Assembly: GCA_964432995.1 (NCBI GenBank)
Contig: CAYSPU010000061.1
Coordinates: forward strand, 1-25,086
Direction: 5' to 3'
Source of the DNA: CAYSPU01 sp964432995
GTDB taxonomy: Bacteria; Verrucomicrobiota; Verrucomicrobiia; Limisphaerales; JAHDYP01
DNA length: 25,086 bases
Every line of letters starts with the position of its first letter. Position 1 is the first letter of the stretch. Positions 16,337 to 24,613 of this stretch are shown in pieces. The notes beneath the pieces are model-generated. The model saw only the letters and a list, made by a program, of their open reading frames with translations, was not told where the DNA came from and did no database searches. A program made the translations under genes and the position numbers.

Positions 16337-16936
16337 TCAGCGAGATTCGACCTCCAGTGTTACGTGCTCCGAACTCACCACGCACCCGCGGTTGTCGAAC
16401 AAACTGAAGTAGTAGACCCGTGTGCCCTCGGGCAGTTGGGCGCTCCAACGTCCGTCAGCCCGGTCGGCCTGCCGCGCTTCCCAGGGGCGATCCTGCCAGC
16501 GTCCGGCGTCGCGGGTGAAGTTCAGCTCCGCTCGCAGCACCGGCACGGAGGACGTGGAGGTCACCCAGGCCTTCCCGCCCTCGCGTCCCGATCCGGTGAT
16601 GCGGGCCAGCGGCATCCCGTCTTTGAGAAGGCTGTCGGCAAACACGCGGATTTCCTCGGGATTCTCCCCGGCACCTCCGTGGCCGTGGGGCATGCGCAGG
16701 GGGACGCAGAGGGTTCGCGGGCTGTTGGGGAGACGGTAGGAGCGCTGCATGGCGGCGAGCGTGTAGGCGAAATCGTTGCTGCCATTCACCCAGAGGATCG
16801 GCATCGGGGCATCGGGCAGATAGACGGAGGGATCCCAGAGATCCACCCAGCGGGCGGCGGCGTCCGGGGCGAGCTGGCTCAGGTTGTTCTCGAACACGGT
16901 GTCCCGGTAGAAACCGCAGCCATATCGCCGTGGAGC
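16337..16936 (-). pseudogene. C-terminal half of a secreted alpha/beta-hydrolase (esterase-like)
   Basis: The open frame starts after a TAA at 16937-16939 and reads RRYGCGFYRDTVFENNLSQL and on. This is internal sequence of an acetylxylan-esterase/prolyl-oligopeptidase-type hydrolase. The catalytic Asp (VNGSNDF) and His (MPHGHGG) regions are present. The nucleophile Ser region, the earlier sheet and any signal peptide are missing. A beta-sandwich tail (RVYYFSLFDNRGCVVSSEHV) follows. The GTG at 16897 could in principle start a 186-residue product, but it would lack the nucleophile. It lies just downstream of the rhamnosidase gene, on the same strand, and is best read as a truncated member of the same degradation cluster. 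Confidence 0.7.
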
Positions 16937-17058
16937 TTATGCCTCCAGAGGGCTGGAGGGAACCCAGAAGACGGTGTCGTCGGGATCCGGGTCGGCGGCT
17001 TGGCCGGGCGTCGTTGGAATCGGGCGGCGTGGTCCACCGTTTGCCCCGCCGATGGGAT

Positions 17059-20000
17059 TCACCGCGCGATTTGCAGCGTCACCGGGCCGAGCAGGCCGGC
17101 AGTGAGTTCACCGCGGTAGCGGGTGGGGATCGTGAGGTAATGGTTCGCCAGAGTGCTGTAGACCAGCACCTCGAGGCGGTTCGGCCCCGGAGCCGCTTGT
17201 CGGGAGATGTCCACCCGCCACGGGGGCGCGACGCGGATGCCGGCGAGTTGGCCGTTCACTCGCACCTCGGCGGTGGCCACCACCTTGCCCAGATCCAACG
17301 TGATCGGGCGTCGGGCCTGGTCCGCGGTGAGCGAGATGGTCTTTCGATACCAGGCGCCGCCGGAATAGCACTCGAGTGCGCCCGCCTGGGACCAGTCGCC
17401 CGGCGTCGTGACTCCGCGCCCGCACTGCAATCGGATCGGGTCCGGGAAAACCGCGCCGCCGCCGGTCCCAGTTTCCGGAACCACACGCAACGCGACCACT
17501 GAGGGGCGGGGGAGGGGGGTGACCGCTTCGAAACGCTCGCCACTGACGGCGCGCATGGGTTGGGCATCCACCCAGGCTTCCACGCTGCCCTTGGCGGTCA
17601 TGGTCATCGAGTGAAACCCTGGCGGGGCGACGAAGCGGAACCACTCCGCGGGGCGCGCGCCGCCATGGACGTCGAACCGGATGACCGCGGGATCGTCGAA
17701 CCACGTCATGGCCAGCGGTGTGGGCGATGCTGGTTTGGGGGCGGGTTCATCGCGTTTCAGGACGAAGTAGCCGCGGCCGGCGTGGTCATAGCGGACGAGG
17801 AGCGGGTTGGCGCCAGTGTGCAGCGACACGGCTTGGTCCAGGCTGGTGAGGCGCTTGCCATTCAAGAAGACGGCGGCGGGCGTCAGGACTTCCGAGGCGT
17901 GCGGCTTTTGGCCGTCGCGGCTGGGGCTCGCCGCGATGCGCGCCATGGTCTCGCGCGTGACCGTGGCGCTGGTCCAGAGGTAGTAATGGTGGCCATCGGG
18001 CTCGGGTTCGTACTTGGCCTCGTTGAGCGCTTCCGTCGGTTTGCCCAGACAGAGGAAATGGTCGGTGACGTTCTCCTTGAGTCCGTGCCAGCCTTGATGG
18101 CCGGGGTCGCCTTCGTGTCCATAGCGCCAGGAGAACGCGTAGGGACGCCAGTGATACGGTTTCCCGGAGACGGTGACGGAGATTCGAGGATCGACCTGGG
18201 TGAGCATTGCCAGCGCAGCTTCCGGCGCCTCGGCGGGGAGCGGCCCCAACAGCCAGAACTGCGGACCGAACCCGCAGGTGACTCGCTCCCAGTGGCGATC
18301 GTCGAAGCCTGGCGTCCGACAGTCGGCGGTGTCGGCGTTCTCGATCGTGTGTCGGAAGATGCGCGCCTCGGGACCGATGACCTGGTCGGTCACGGGCAGA
18401 CGGAAATCGCCGTAACGGTTGTCCATGGTGGGTTTCAGCTCGAACTCCCATTCGCCCTCGATCGGGATTTGAGATTGGGGATTGGGGATTTGAGATTCTG
18501 CGGCGCAGCGGGGCTGCGGGTCTGAGCTGAAGACGACGATCTGGGCTTCGTAGGTTTCGAGCGGCATCTGGACCTTGGTGCCGGTGGCGGTTTCGCCGAG
18601 CACCCGCAGAGGGTGTGGGGTGCCGGCCCACGGGTCCCACCATTCCGCGCTGCCTTTGGCCCGGAACTCAACTGCCGAGTTCTTGGGCGCGTCCATGACC
18701 AGGTAGACGTGACGCGGCCCGATCTTGCGGTGGAGGGAGCGCACGGGGTGGTCCGCGCGGGTATCGGGAGGGAAGGCGGCGANNNNNNNNNNGGCGGCAA
18801 CGATTTCGGCGATGGTGCCGCCGACGTGCACGGTGCCCGCTTTCCGACACGCCGGGTTGGTCCACGGCACCGGGCCGTCGAGCGCGTAGTCGACCTTGCA
18901 CACCCCGGGCCCGTGGGCGAAGCGCCGCGCCCGGCGGCGGCACGACGGGGGCACGACGTCACGGGCGATCTCGGCCAGCGCGCCGGGCGAGGTGTCGGCG
19001 AGCACCACCCGGGCCGATGCCATGTCGGCGAGGGAGCGCACGGGGTGGTCCGCGCGGGTATCGGGAGGGAAGGCGGCGAGAACGACTGGCGGCACGTAGG
19101 CGGGTGTGGCGAGCCGGTTGGGCTTGGCGAACGCGGCGGCGACCAGCGCGTCAAGTTCGGGGTCCTCGCGCCCGGCGCGGTCGCTGGCGAACGGCAGGGT
19201 GCCGACGTTCAGCACCAGACCGCCGGCTTGGGCGAAGGCGCCAGCCTTTTCCAGCGACGGCCAGCGCACCGCCTCCATCGAGGGGAAAATCAGAACGCGA
19301 TACGACGAATCCGACACTTCGAGTCGCGCGTCCCGGACGGTGGCCCGAGCGAGGGAGTCGGCGTCCACGAACTCGAAGTTGATGCCTGCGGTCATCAGGG
19401 CGCGGGCGGTGTCGAAGGCGACCTGGGTGGCCTTCGGGCCGTTGAGTCCGGCCTCGAAGGGTGCCACCGGATACAGCAGGGCCACATCGCAGACGAAGGT
19501 GCCCTGGCTCAGGAGATACGAGAGTCGCTCGAAGTACTTCAGGAAGACGCCCATGTGTTCCCAGTAGGGCATACGGAAGTGGTAGCAGGGCGGCGCCCAT
19601 TCCCAGAACGAGCCGTGCGTCGTGTAGTAGAGCCCGTGCAAGTTGAGCAGTGTGCAGCCGTAGAGGAAGTTCTCGCGCGTGGCGAACATGAGCCGCTCCG
19701 GGGTCGCGCCCCAGCCGAGGCTGTGATAGCCCTCGAGCCACACGCGCGGGCGGCGATAGAGGCTGGCGATGGAGGAGGAGACCTTGCCCTTGATCAGGTC
19801 GGCCTGCCCACCGGGGGTGTCGTGGCCCGGGGCGGTGTACCAGCGCGTGGCGCGGAAGTAATCGCCGAACTCGTCCGGCTGCAGGCCGCGTCCGCCGGAG
19901 TCGCAGGCGAAGATGAGGCCCCGGGAGGCGTGCCACTGATAGATCGGCTGGAAGTAGCGTTCCTCCATCAGCGCCATCCGGACGTCGGCGTAGTCCATGC

Positions 20001-20967
20001 GGGCCTTCGGTGTGAGCGGACCGATGTCGCTCCACAGGGCCGGCAGAACCTCGAACACATCGTAGCCCTTGCGTTTCTTGAATTCGGCGGCGAAGTCGTT
20101 GTTCCAGACGTGTGTGCCGGCCCCGACGTGCAGTTCGTCGTTGAAGAAGTAGTTCAGGCCTTCCGCCGACTTGTCGGGGGTCGCGTCCTGGAACCGTTGA
20201 TAGAAGTCGCGGATGACGATTTCGCCGACACCCGGGAGGAGCGGATTGAGGCTGTTGGAGACGCGTTCGATGTGGAAGAGGCAGAGCTCCCACTCGCCAT
20301 CGGGGGCGGTCCAGGGGTTGGCGCCGACGGCCAGGAACGGCATCAGATCCACGCCGCCGGGCTGAAGTCGGTCACCTTGGACGCGGTAGGCGTGGGCGCC
20401 GACGAGGCTGTCTGCCGCTTGGAGGCGGGCGAGTTGGCCGCCCCTGAGGCGTTGGCGCATCGGCGGGCTTAGCTTCAGGGCGTTGAGTTCCGGCTTCGAG
20501 TAGAACAGGTGCCGAAAGAGATTGGGTGCGCCGGTCCAGTCGAGGGTGTAGGTGCTGAGGCCGATGCCCATTCCGCGCTGGCGGCATTCGTCGGCGATGC
20601 GGCTCCAGATGCGCCACCAGGCGTCGCTGAAGATGGGGGGCTCCGCCGCATAGGTGGGCCAGCCGGGGGAGTCCTCGTGGGCGTAGTTCACCTGAACGCC
20701 GCTGATGCCTTTCTGATGCAGTTGCTCGAGCTGCCAGGTCAGTCGGCCCTCGTCGAGAGGATCGCCGGTCCACCACCAGAAGGGCACCTCGCCGTAGCCG
20801 GGCGGCGGGTTCTTGAAGCCTGGCAACGCGTCGAGATTCGGGTCGCGACTCGGGTAGCCGAAGGCCGGCGGCGGCGGATCGGCAAAGCCGGTTTCGAGCG
20901 GATCGGGCGCGGCGAGAACCGAAACCACGCAGACCATGGCGGTGAGGAAGAGCGGGACGAGTTTCAT
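17059..20967 (-). CDS. GH106-type alpha-L-rhamnosidase, exported; interrupted by an assembly artefact
   Basis: 1,302 residues as read, including four unknown codons. Signal peptide MKLVPLFLTAMVCVVSVLA (the ATG at 20967 puts it at the very N-terminus). The catalytic region begins NPPPGYGEVPFWWWTGD (about 53), followed by QLEQLHQKGISGVQVNYAH and later NYFFNDELHVGAGTHVWNND and ACDSGGRGLQPDEFGDY, consistent with the GH106 barrel. C-terminal beta-sandwich domains include WYRKTISLTADQARRPITLDLG. The enzyme would remove terminal L-rhamnose from plant or algal polysaccharide outside the cytosol. Codons in 18733-19029 do not belong: a foreign oxidoreductase-like piece lies between two identical 50-bp copies. 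Collapsing it keeps the frame and gives about 1,203 residues, nearer to family length. Confidence 0.85.
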   Translation of the reverse strand: MKLVPLFLTAMVCVVSVLAAPDPLETGFADPPPPAFGYPSRDPNLDALPGFKNPPPGYGEVPFWWWTGDPLDEGRLTWQLEQLHQKGISGVQVNYAHEDSPGWPTYAAEPPIFSDAWWRIWSRIADECRQRGMGIGLSTYTLDWTGAPNLFRHLFYSKPELNALKLSPPMRQRLRGGQLARLQAADSLVGAHAYRVQGDRLQPGGVDLMPFLAVGANPWTAPDGEWELCLFHIERVSNSLNPLLPGVGEIVIRDFYQRFQDATPDKSAEGLNYFFNDELHVGAGTHVWNNDFAAEFKKRKGYDVFEVLPALWSDIGPLTPKARMDYADVRMALMEERYFQPIYQWHASRGLIFACDSGGRGLQPDEFGDYFRATRWYTAPGHDTPGGQADLIKGKVSSSIASLYRRPRVWLEGYHSLGWGATPERLMFATRENFLYGCTLLNLHGLYYTTHGSFWEWAPPCYHFRMPYWEHMGVFLKYFERLSYLLSQGTFVCDVALLYPVAPFEAGLNGPKATQVAFDTARALMTAGINFEFVDADSLARATVRDARLEVSDSSYRVLIFPSMEAVRWPSLEKAGAFAQAGGLVLNVGTLPFASDRAGREDPELDALVAAAFAKPNRLATPAYVPPVVLAAFPPDTRADHPVRSLADMASARVVLADTSPGALAEIARDVVPPSCRRRARRFAHGPGVCKVDYALDGPVPWTNPACRKAGTVHVGGTIAEIVAAXXXXAAFPPDTRADHPVRSLHRKIGPRHVYLVMDAPKNSAVEFRAKGSAEWWDPWAGTPHPLRVLGETATGTKVQMPLETYEAQIVVFSSDPQPRCAAESQIPNPQSQIPIEGEWEFELKPTMDNRYGDFRLPVTDQVIGPEARIFRHTIENADTADCRTPGFDDRHWERVTCGFGPQFWLLGPLPAEAPEAALAMLTQVDPRISVTVSGKPYHWRPYAFSWRYGHEGDPGHQGWHGLKENVTDHFLCLGKPTEALNEAKYEPEPDGHHYYLWTSATVTRETMARIAASPSRDGQKPHASEVLTPAAVFLNGKRLTSLDQAVSLHTGANPLLVRYDHAGRGYFVLKRDEPAPKPASPTPLAMTWFDDPAVIRFDVHGGARPAEWFRFVAPPGFHSMTMTAKGSVEAWVDAQPMRAVSGERFEAVTPLPRPSVVALRVVPETGTGGGAVFPDPIRLQCGRGVTTPGDWSQAGALECYSGGAWYRKTISLTADQARRPITLDLGKVVATAEVRVNGQLAGIRVAPPWRVDISRQAAPGPNRLEVLVYSTLANHYLTIPTRYRGELTAGLLGPVTLQIAR
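18733..19079. repeat. Exact 50-bp duplication flanking a scaffold gap and a foreign insert
   Basis: 18733-18782 is identical to 19030-19079. Both encode AAFPPDTRADHPVRSL on the minus strand. The left copy ends exactly at the 10-N gap (18783-18792). Joining the two copies gives VVLAAFPPDTRADHPVRSL followed by HRKIGPRHVYLVMD, a natural GH106 sequence. The period between copies is 297 bases, so the frame survives by chance. Confidence 0.95.
18793..19029 (-). other. Foreign FAD-dependent oxidoreductase (phytoene-desaturase-like) fragment
   Basis: The minus strand reads SARVVLADTSPGALAEIARD, then HGPGVCKVDYALDGPVPW and TNPACRKAGTVHVGGTIAEI. This is the pattern of the phytoene-dehydrogenase/amine-oxidase FAD family and not of any glycosidase. 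The DNA is visibly richer in G+C than its flanks. It is probably a chimeric contig end from another organism. Confidence 0.75.
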
Positions 20968-21026
20968 GGTGTGCATGCGCATCCGGAGCCATCAGGCGCG
21001 TGGGGAGCATGGACCACGGAACGCTC

Positions 21027-21054
21027 AACGTTCAACATCCAACGTTCAACATCC
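21027..21054. repeat. Two tandem copies of AACGTTCAACATCC
   Basis: Perfect 14-bp direct repeats at 21027-21040 and 21041-21054, A/T-richer than the surroundings and preceded by the partial unit CTCAACG. This matches a dispersed intergenic tandem motif I associate with Verrucomicrobiota; function unknown. Confidence 0.8.
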
Positions 21055-21148
21055 AATGGGGCAGGGTTGCGCGTTGGACCCAGCGCTTCATGGAGAGGCG
21101 CCACATCCAGCCGTCCGATGCGCCTTGTGTCCATGAACTGGGTAGCGC

Positions 21149-21188
21149 CGGCTTTCCAGCCGACATGACGCCGACAGGAATGTCGGCG
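21149..21188. repeat. Twin hairpins, first copy
   Basis: CGGCT-TTCC-AGCCG (21149-21162) is followed by CGCCGACA-GGAA-TGTCGGCG (21169-21188, 8-bp perfect stem). The second stem core, CGCCGAC/GTCGGCG, recurs at 24365-24382 beyond the next gene. Confidence 0.75.
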
Positions 21189-21437
21189 CGACGAGGTTCA
21201 TGGGAGAGCCTCACGATTCCGGAACCGCACCGCCTCGTTGGGGGGCCACGCTTCAGCGTGTTTGGGCGTGCTGACACCCCAAAGGGTGGACACCAAACAA
21301 CAGAGTGAATGGGGACGGACTCGGCACAAGCACATCCCCAGAACCCTCTCATCCGTCCCGCGGCTGCGGGACATCCTCTCCCCCAGCGCGGTTTGGGATT
21401 TTCAGGCGTCTGGAAATCGGAGACCATCCCCATCACC

Positions 21438-24248
21438 ATGACAGGCTATTGGAGATTGCTCAGGATCCTCTTGTTTGTCGGAGGCTGGCTTCTGGCGACG
21501 GTCGGCGCCGGCGCGTCCGAACGCGGGAGCGTCGCCCCGCCGATCCGGGTCTACTCTCGTCTGCTCGAGCCGGAGGAACATCCGGACTATGACCGGCGCG
21601 CCGTGAAGCCCCCGAGTTGGGACACGTTCAAGCGCTGCACGCAATTCACGACGCTCCGCGGCTTCAACGTTCAGAACGACCAGATCGTGGGTTACGCCGA
21701 AGAGCTGGAGAAATTCACGCGGACGCACGCCTTGGGCGACGTCATTTGGCCTTCGTATCCCATCTTGTTCGCGACGAACCTGGCGGCGCTGGCCGAGGAG
21801 ATCCGACGGCGGGATCTCTACTTGTTCGACGTGTGGGGCTACGTGCCCGGGTCCGGGCCGGGAGGCTATTGGCAGCAGTTCCAGCCGCCGGCCGAGGCGT
21901 TCGCGACGCTGGAGCGGATCCTGGGAGAACGCTGGTTGGGCACCGACATTGGGGAGCAGGACGGGCGCTATATTGGCGGCTACGCCAACCAGATGACGCC
22001 GGCTGCGGCGGATCGGTTTGAGCAGTACCTGAACTTCCAGCGGCACTTCGAGCGCATGGGGGACGACCTGGGCCACAAGCACGCCACGTTGGTCTCGCTC
22101 AACTACGGGCACTACTTTCTCAAAGAAGGCACCTACACCCTCATCGGGGCCGAGACGGCGCAGGGCCTGCCCAACAGCCAAGTCTACTACGCCTTCATCC
22201 GCGGCGCGGGCAAACAGTATGGCGTGCCGTGGTTCGGGAACGCCTCGATCTACAATCGCTGGGGCTTCAAGTGCTACGGCTCGAGCGGCAAGAGCGACGG
22301 CTATGAGTTCGGCCCGACCAAAGGCAGCAGCCTGAGCCTGCTGAAGCGGCTGCTCTACACGCACGTCCTTTACAACTCGGTCGCGGCCGGCTTCGAGAAC
22401 ATGTGGTTCGAGGGCGACCAGCTTTCCCCCATCGGCAGGATCCAGCAAGCCGCGCAGCGTTGGGTGCGGGCGCACGGCCCTCCCGGCGCGCAGCACACCC
22501 CCGTCGCGCTGCTGCTCGATTTCCACAGCGGCTGGTCGTTTCCACGGCATCTGTATACGGACAAGATCTACCGCGTCTGGGGCAACCTGCCGTATGGCAG
22601 TGGCGACCACCTGACCGATGGCGTGCTCGACCGGCTCTACCCGGGTTATGCGAATGCGTCGTATTACCACGACGAGTCCGGATTCCTGACGCCGACGCCG
22701 TATGGCGACATCGCCGATGTCCTGCTCAGCGACGCGCCGGAGTGGCTGCTGCGACGCTACGCCGTGGTGATTGTCGCGGGCGAACTCGGCGGCGGCGTCG
22801 AACTCCGCAGGAAACTCCAGGCCTACGTGGCGGCCGGCGGTCATTTGGTGATCAGCGAGGGCAACCTGGCGGCGCTGCCCCAGGCCTTCTCCCCTCTGCC
22901 CGAACGCGCCCGTGACCAGGAGGTCTGGGAAACCGGTTTCGGCCAGGGACGCCTCACGGTGGTGGGCGGGCAGTTCGGGGTTCGCGGCGCCGGGCCGAAC
23001 GGCACCCCCCCCACGGGAGTGAGCGTTCGCGACGGTGGCATCGACCAACCCCTTCCGAAGCCGTATCTGCTGACGGAGCCGCTGTGCCGGGCCTTGGATC
23101 GCGTTCTGCGCTCCGTCGTGCTCTTTGACGCGGGCGAAGGTCTGCACCTCATCACCTGCCGCAAAGGTCCCGGCGCCTACACGCTCGGCGTTTTCAACAA
23201 TACGTGGCGCCCGTTGCCGCTCCAGATCATCTCGCGCTGCGGCGCCATCGAATCGATCCGCGAACTGACACTCGATCTGTCCGAAAAGGGGGCGCTCGGT
23301 TACACTCCGGAAGGCGTGAATCCGGCCACGCTCGAAACGAACCGGAGCGACGCCATCGCCGGCGGTGACGTCCGCATCTTCGCCGTCACCGTACGGGAGA
23401 CGAACGTAGTCGAGATCGTTCACCGCAAACCGCCGGCGCGACCGCACGGCCGCTTTCTGCCATTGCGTCAGCCGTGTTCGCTCAAGGAAGCGATTCTGGT
23501 GCGGCCGACCTTCTTTGAGCATTTCGACGGTGTGCTGGTGGACGGGCGCTATCTGTGGGAGCGCGAGCGGAGGGCGTTGGCGGCCGAGGTTCCGTGGCTG
23601 AAGCGACAGGGTTTGCGGATCGCGGTGGACCTCAGTCCGGCGATCAACCTCTACCCGGGGCTGCGGTTGGTCAACAACGCGACCAACGACTACGCGGCGA
23701 GTCTGGCTGTCATTCGCGACGTTCTGGCCAAGATGGAGATCCTCGGGGCACGGGACCTGGTGCTTTCGCTTCACCGGCACCCGGAGAACAACTTCACCGA
23801 CGAGCAGAGCCGCGCCGCGTTCGAGGCTGCTCTGAAGCAACTGGCGGCCGCCGCCGCCGGGCACCGCGTGACGCTGCATCTGCGGTTGGCGGCGGGGAAA
23901 CCGCCCTGGAGCCTGGCCGAGGCGGCGAAGCTGATGGACCGCGTGGGCGCTCCCCATCTGAAGCTGGCGCCCAGCACGGCGCTGCTCTGGCATCGACCGA
24001 GTGCGGAAGAGGCGTCCTTGCTGAAGGGGCGCATGGGTTTGTTGCTGGTGGCGGGCCGCCAGACGGACCTGGCCGGCGCCGTGTGGGACACCCATACCCG
24101 GCTCGCCACCGTCCCCGATCGCGACGTCGTGGCTGGCTGGTTGGCCCTCGACCCCAAGACGCCCGTCGCCCTGGATGCGGTCTTCGGCAGCCCTGACGAA
24201 GAAGTCCTGGACGCGCTTCTGGTGAGACCGCCCCTACCGCACCGCTGA
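21438..24248 (+). CDS. Secreted glycoside-hydrolase-like protein with C-terminal TIM-barrel-like domain
   Basis: 936 residues. Signal peptide MTGYWRLLRILLFVGGWLLA (an earlier in-frame ATG at 21309 would translate repeat DNA). The N-terminal part looks like a (beta/alpha)8 glycosidase: VIWPSYPILFATNLAALAEE, a GTDIGEQDGRYIGGYA segment with candidate acidic residues, and FENMWFEGDQ. A GATase-like domain follows (RYAVVIVAGELGGG...GGHLVISEGNL), as in the trimerisation domain of GH42 enzymes, then a beta-sandwich. The last 230 residues (VLVDGRYLWERERRALAAEV and LAKMEILGARDLVLSLHRHP) resemble a xylose-isomerase-type barrel. I cannot assign a GH family. It faces away from the rhamnosidase gene, about 470 bp from it, and fits a role in polysaccharide breakdown. 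No Shine-Dalgarno site is seen. Confidence 0.75.
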   Translation: MTGYWRLLRILLFVGGWLLATVGAGASERGSVAPPIRVYSRLLEPEEHPDYDRRAVKPPSWDTFKRCTQFTTLRGFNVQNDQIVGYAEELEKFTRTHALGDVIWPSYPILFATNLAALAEEIRRRDLYLFDVWGYVPGSGPGGYWQQFQPPAEAFATLERILGERWLGTDIGEQDGRYIGGYANQMTPAAADRFEQYLNFQRHFERMGDDLGHKHATLVSLNYGHYFLKEGTYTLIGAETAQGLPNSQVYYAFIRGAGKQYGVPWFGNASIYNRWGFKCYGSSGKSDGYEFGPTKGSSLSLLKRLLYTHVLYNSVAAGFENMWFEGDQLSPIGRIQQAAQRWVRAHGPPGAQHTPVALLLDFHSGWSFPRHLYTDKIYRVWGNLPYGSGDHLTDGVLDRLYPGYANASYYHDESGFLTPTPYGDIADVLLSDAPEWLLRRYAVVIVAGELGGGVELRRKLQAYVAAGGHLVISEGNLAALPQAFSPLPERARDQEVWETGFGQGRLTVVGGQFGVRGAGPNGTPPTGVSVRDGGIDQPLPKPYLLTEPLCRALDRVLRSVVLFDAGEGLHLITCRKGPGAYTLGVFNNTWRPLPLQIISRCGAIESIRELTLDLSEKGALGYTPEGVNPATLETNRSDAIAGGDVRIFAVTVRETNVVEIVHRKPPARPHGRFLPLRQPCSLKEAILVRPTFFEHFDGVLVDGRYLWERERRALAAEVPWLKRQGLRIAVDLSPAINLYPGLRLVNNATNDYAASLAVIRDVLAKMEILGARDLVLSLHRHPENNFTDEQSRAAFEAALKQLAAAAAGHRVTLHLRLAAGKPPWSLAEAAKLMDRVGAPHLKLAPSTALLWHRPSAEEASLLKGRMGLLLVAGRQTDLAGAVWDTHTRLATVPDRDVVAGWLALDPKTPVALDAVFGSPDEEVLDALLVRPPLPHR

Positions 24249-24613
24249 GCCGGTAGTGAGGTAGAGCTTCCACCCGGGTGTTTGGTCCGCAGCCAAGGCA
24301 CTTCATGGACACCGGCCTCCAGGCAGGGACGCCCGGCCTCGGGCGTCCGCCCCTCCATCGTAGCCGCCGACGTCGGTCGGCGCTGGTACCCGCTGTGCGC
24401 ATCCGGCGCAAGAGGAGAGTGGACTGGTTTGGCGACAGCATCCTGCGGCGCCCTCGGAGAGGTCGCCCTACCTTTCACGCGAAGTGGCATCCCAGAGTGG
24501 GTAGGGGGATTCGTGGGTGGATTCGGTTGCTGAATCCAGGGGGCCAGGTCTTGGTTTGAGGGTGGTCAGGGCCCGGCGACGGGTGTATAGCATTCGTAAT
24601 CGAATCTCCGAAT
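24249..24613. other. Intergenic spacer with hairpins
   Basis: No gene is supported here. Besides the hairpins at 24327-24382, a short palindrome ATTCG-TAAT-CGAAT (24592-24605) lies eight bases before the next start and could be an operator. No T-rich terminator follows the upstream gene. Confidence 0.55.
24327..24382. repeat. Twin hairpins, second copy
   Basis: GGACGCCCG-GCCT-CGGGCGTCC (24327-24348, perfect 9-bp stem) is followed by CGCCGAC-GTCG-GTCGGCG (24365-24382). The second shares its stem core with 21169-21188. There is no T tract, so it is not a standard terminator. Confidence 0.7.

Larger units (their letters stand above)
20983..21437. other. Intergenic spacer between divergent secreted-enzyme genes, filled with hairpin repeats
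   Basis: No gene is supported here. The spacer holds a two-copy tandem repeat (21027-21054) and four small hairpins (21149-21162, 21169-21188, 21247-21260, 21275-21288). The promoters of both flanking genes must also lie here, but none stands out. Confidence 0.6.

Noticed and set aside
16942..16959. CCTCCAG-AGGG-CTGGAGG hairpin as terminator of the rhamnosidase gene
   Set aside because: About 100 bases past the stop, with no T tract on the minus strand; a G+C-rich chance hairpin is as likely.
18613..20472. 619-codon open frame on the plus strand
   Set aside because: Antisense to the rhamnosidase; its product is Gly/Val/Glu-rich with no family pattern. A G+C-driven shadow.
21027..21054. Possible CRISPR repeat
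   Set aside because: Only two adjacent units, no spacer between them and no cas gene in the window.
21402..24095. 897-codon open frame on the minus strand
   Set aside because: Antisense to the glycoside-hydrolase-like gene, whose own product has a signal peptide and coherent domains. A shadow frame.
24327..24348. Perfect 9-bp hairpin as terminator of the 936-residue gene
   Set aside because: No T tract follows, and it belongs with another hairpin that recurs upstream of the gene.
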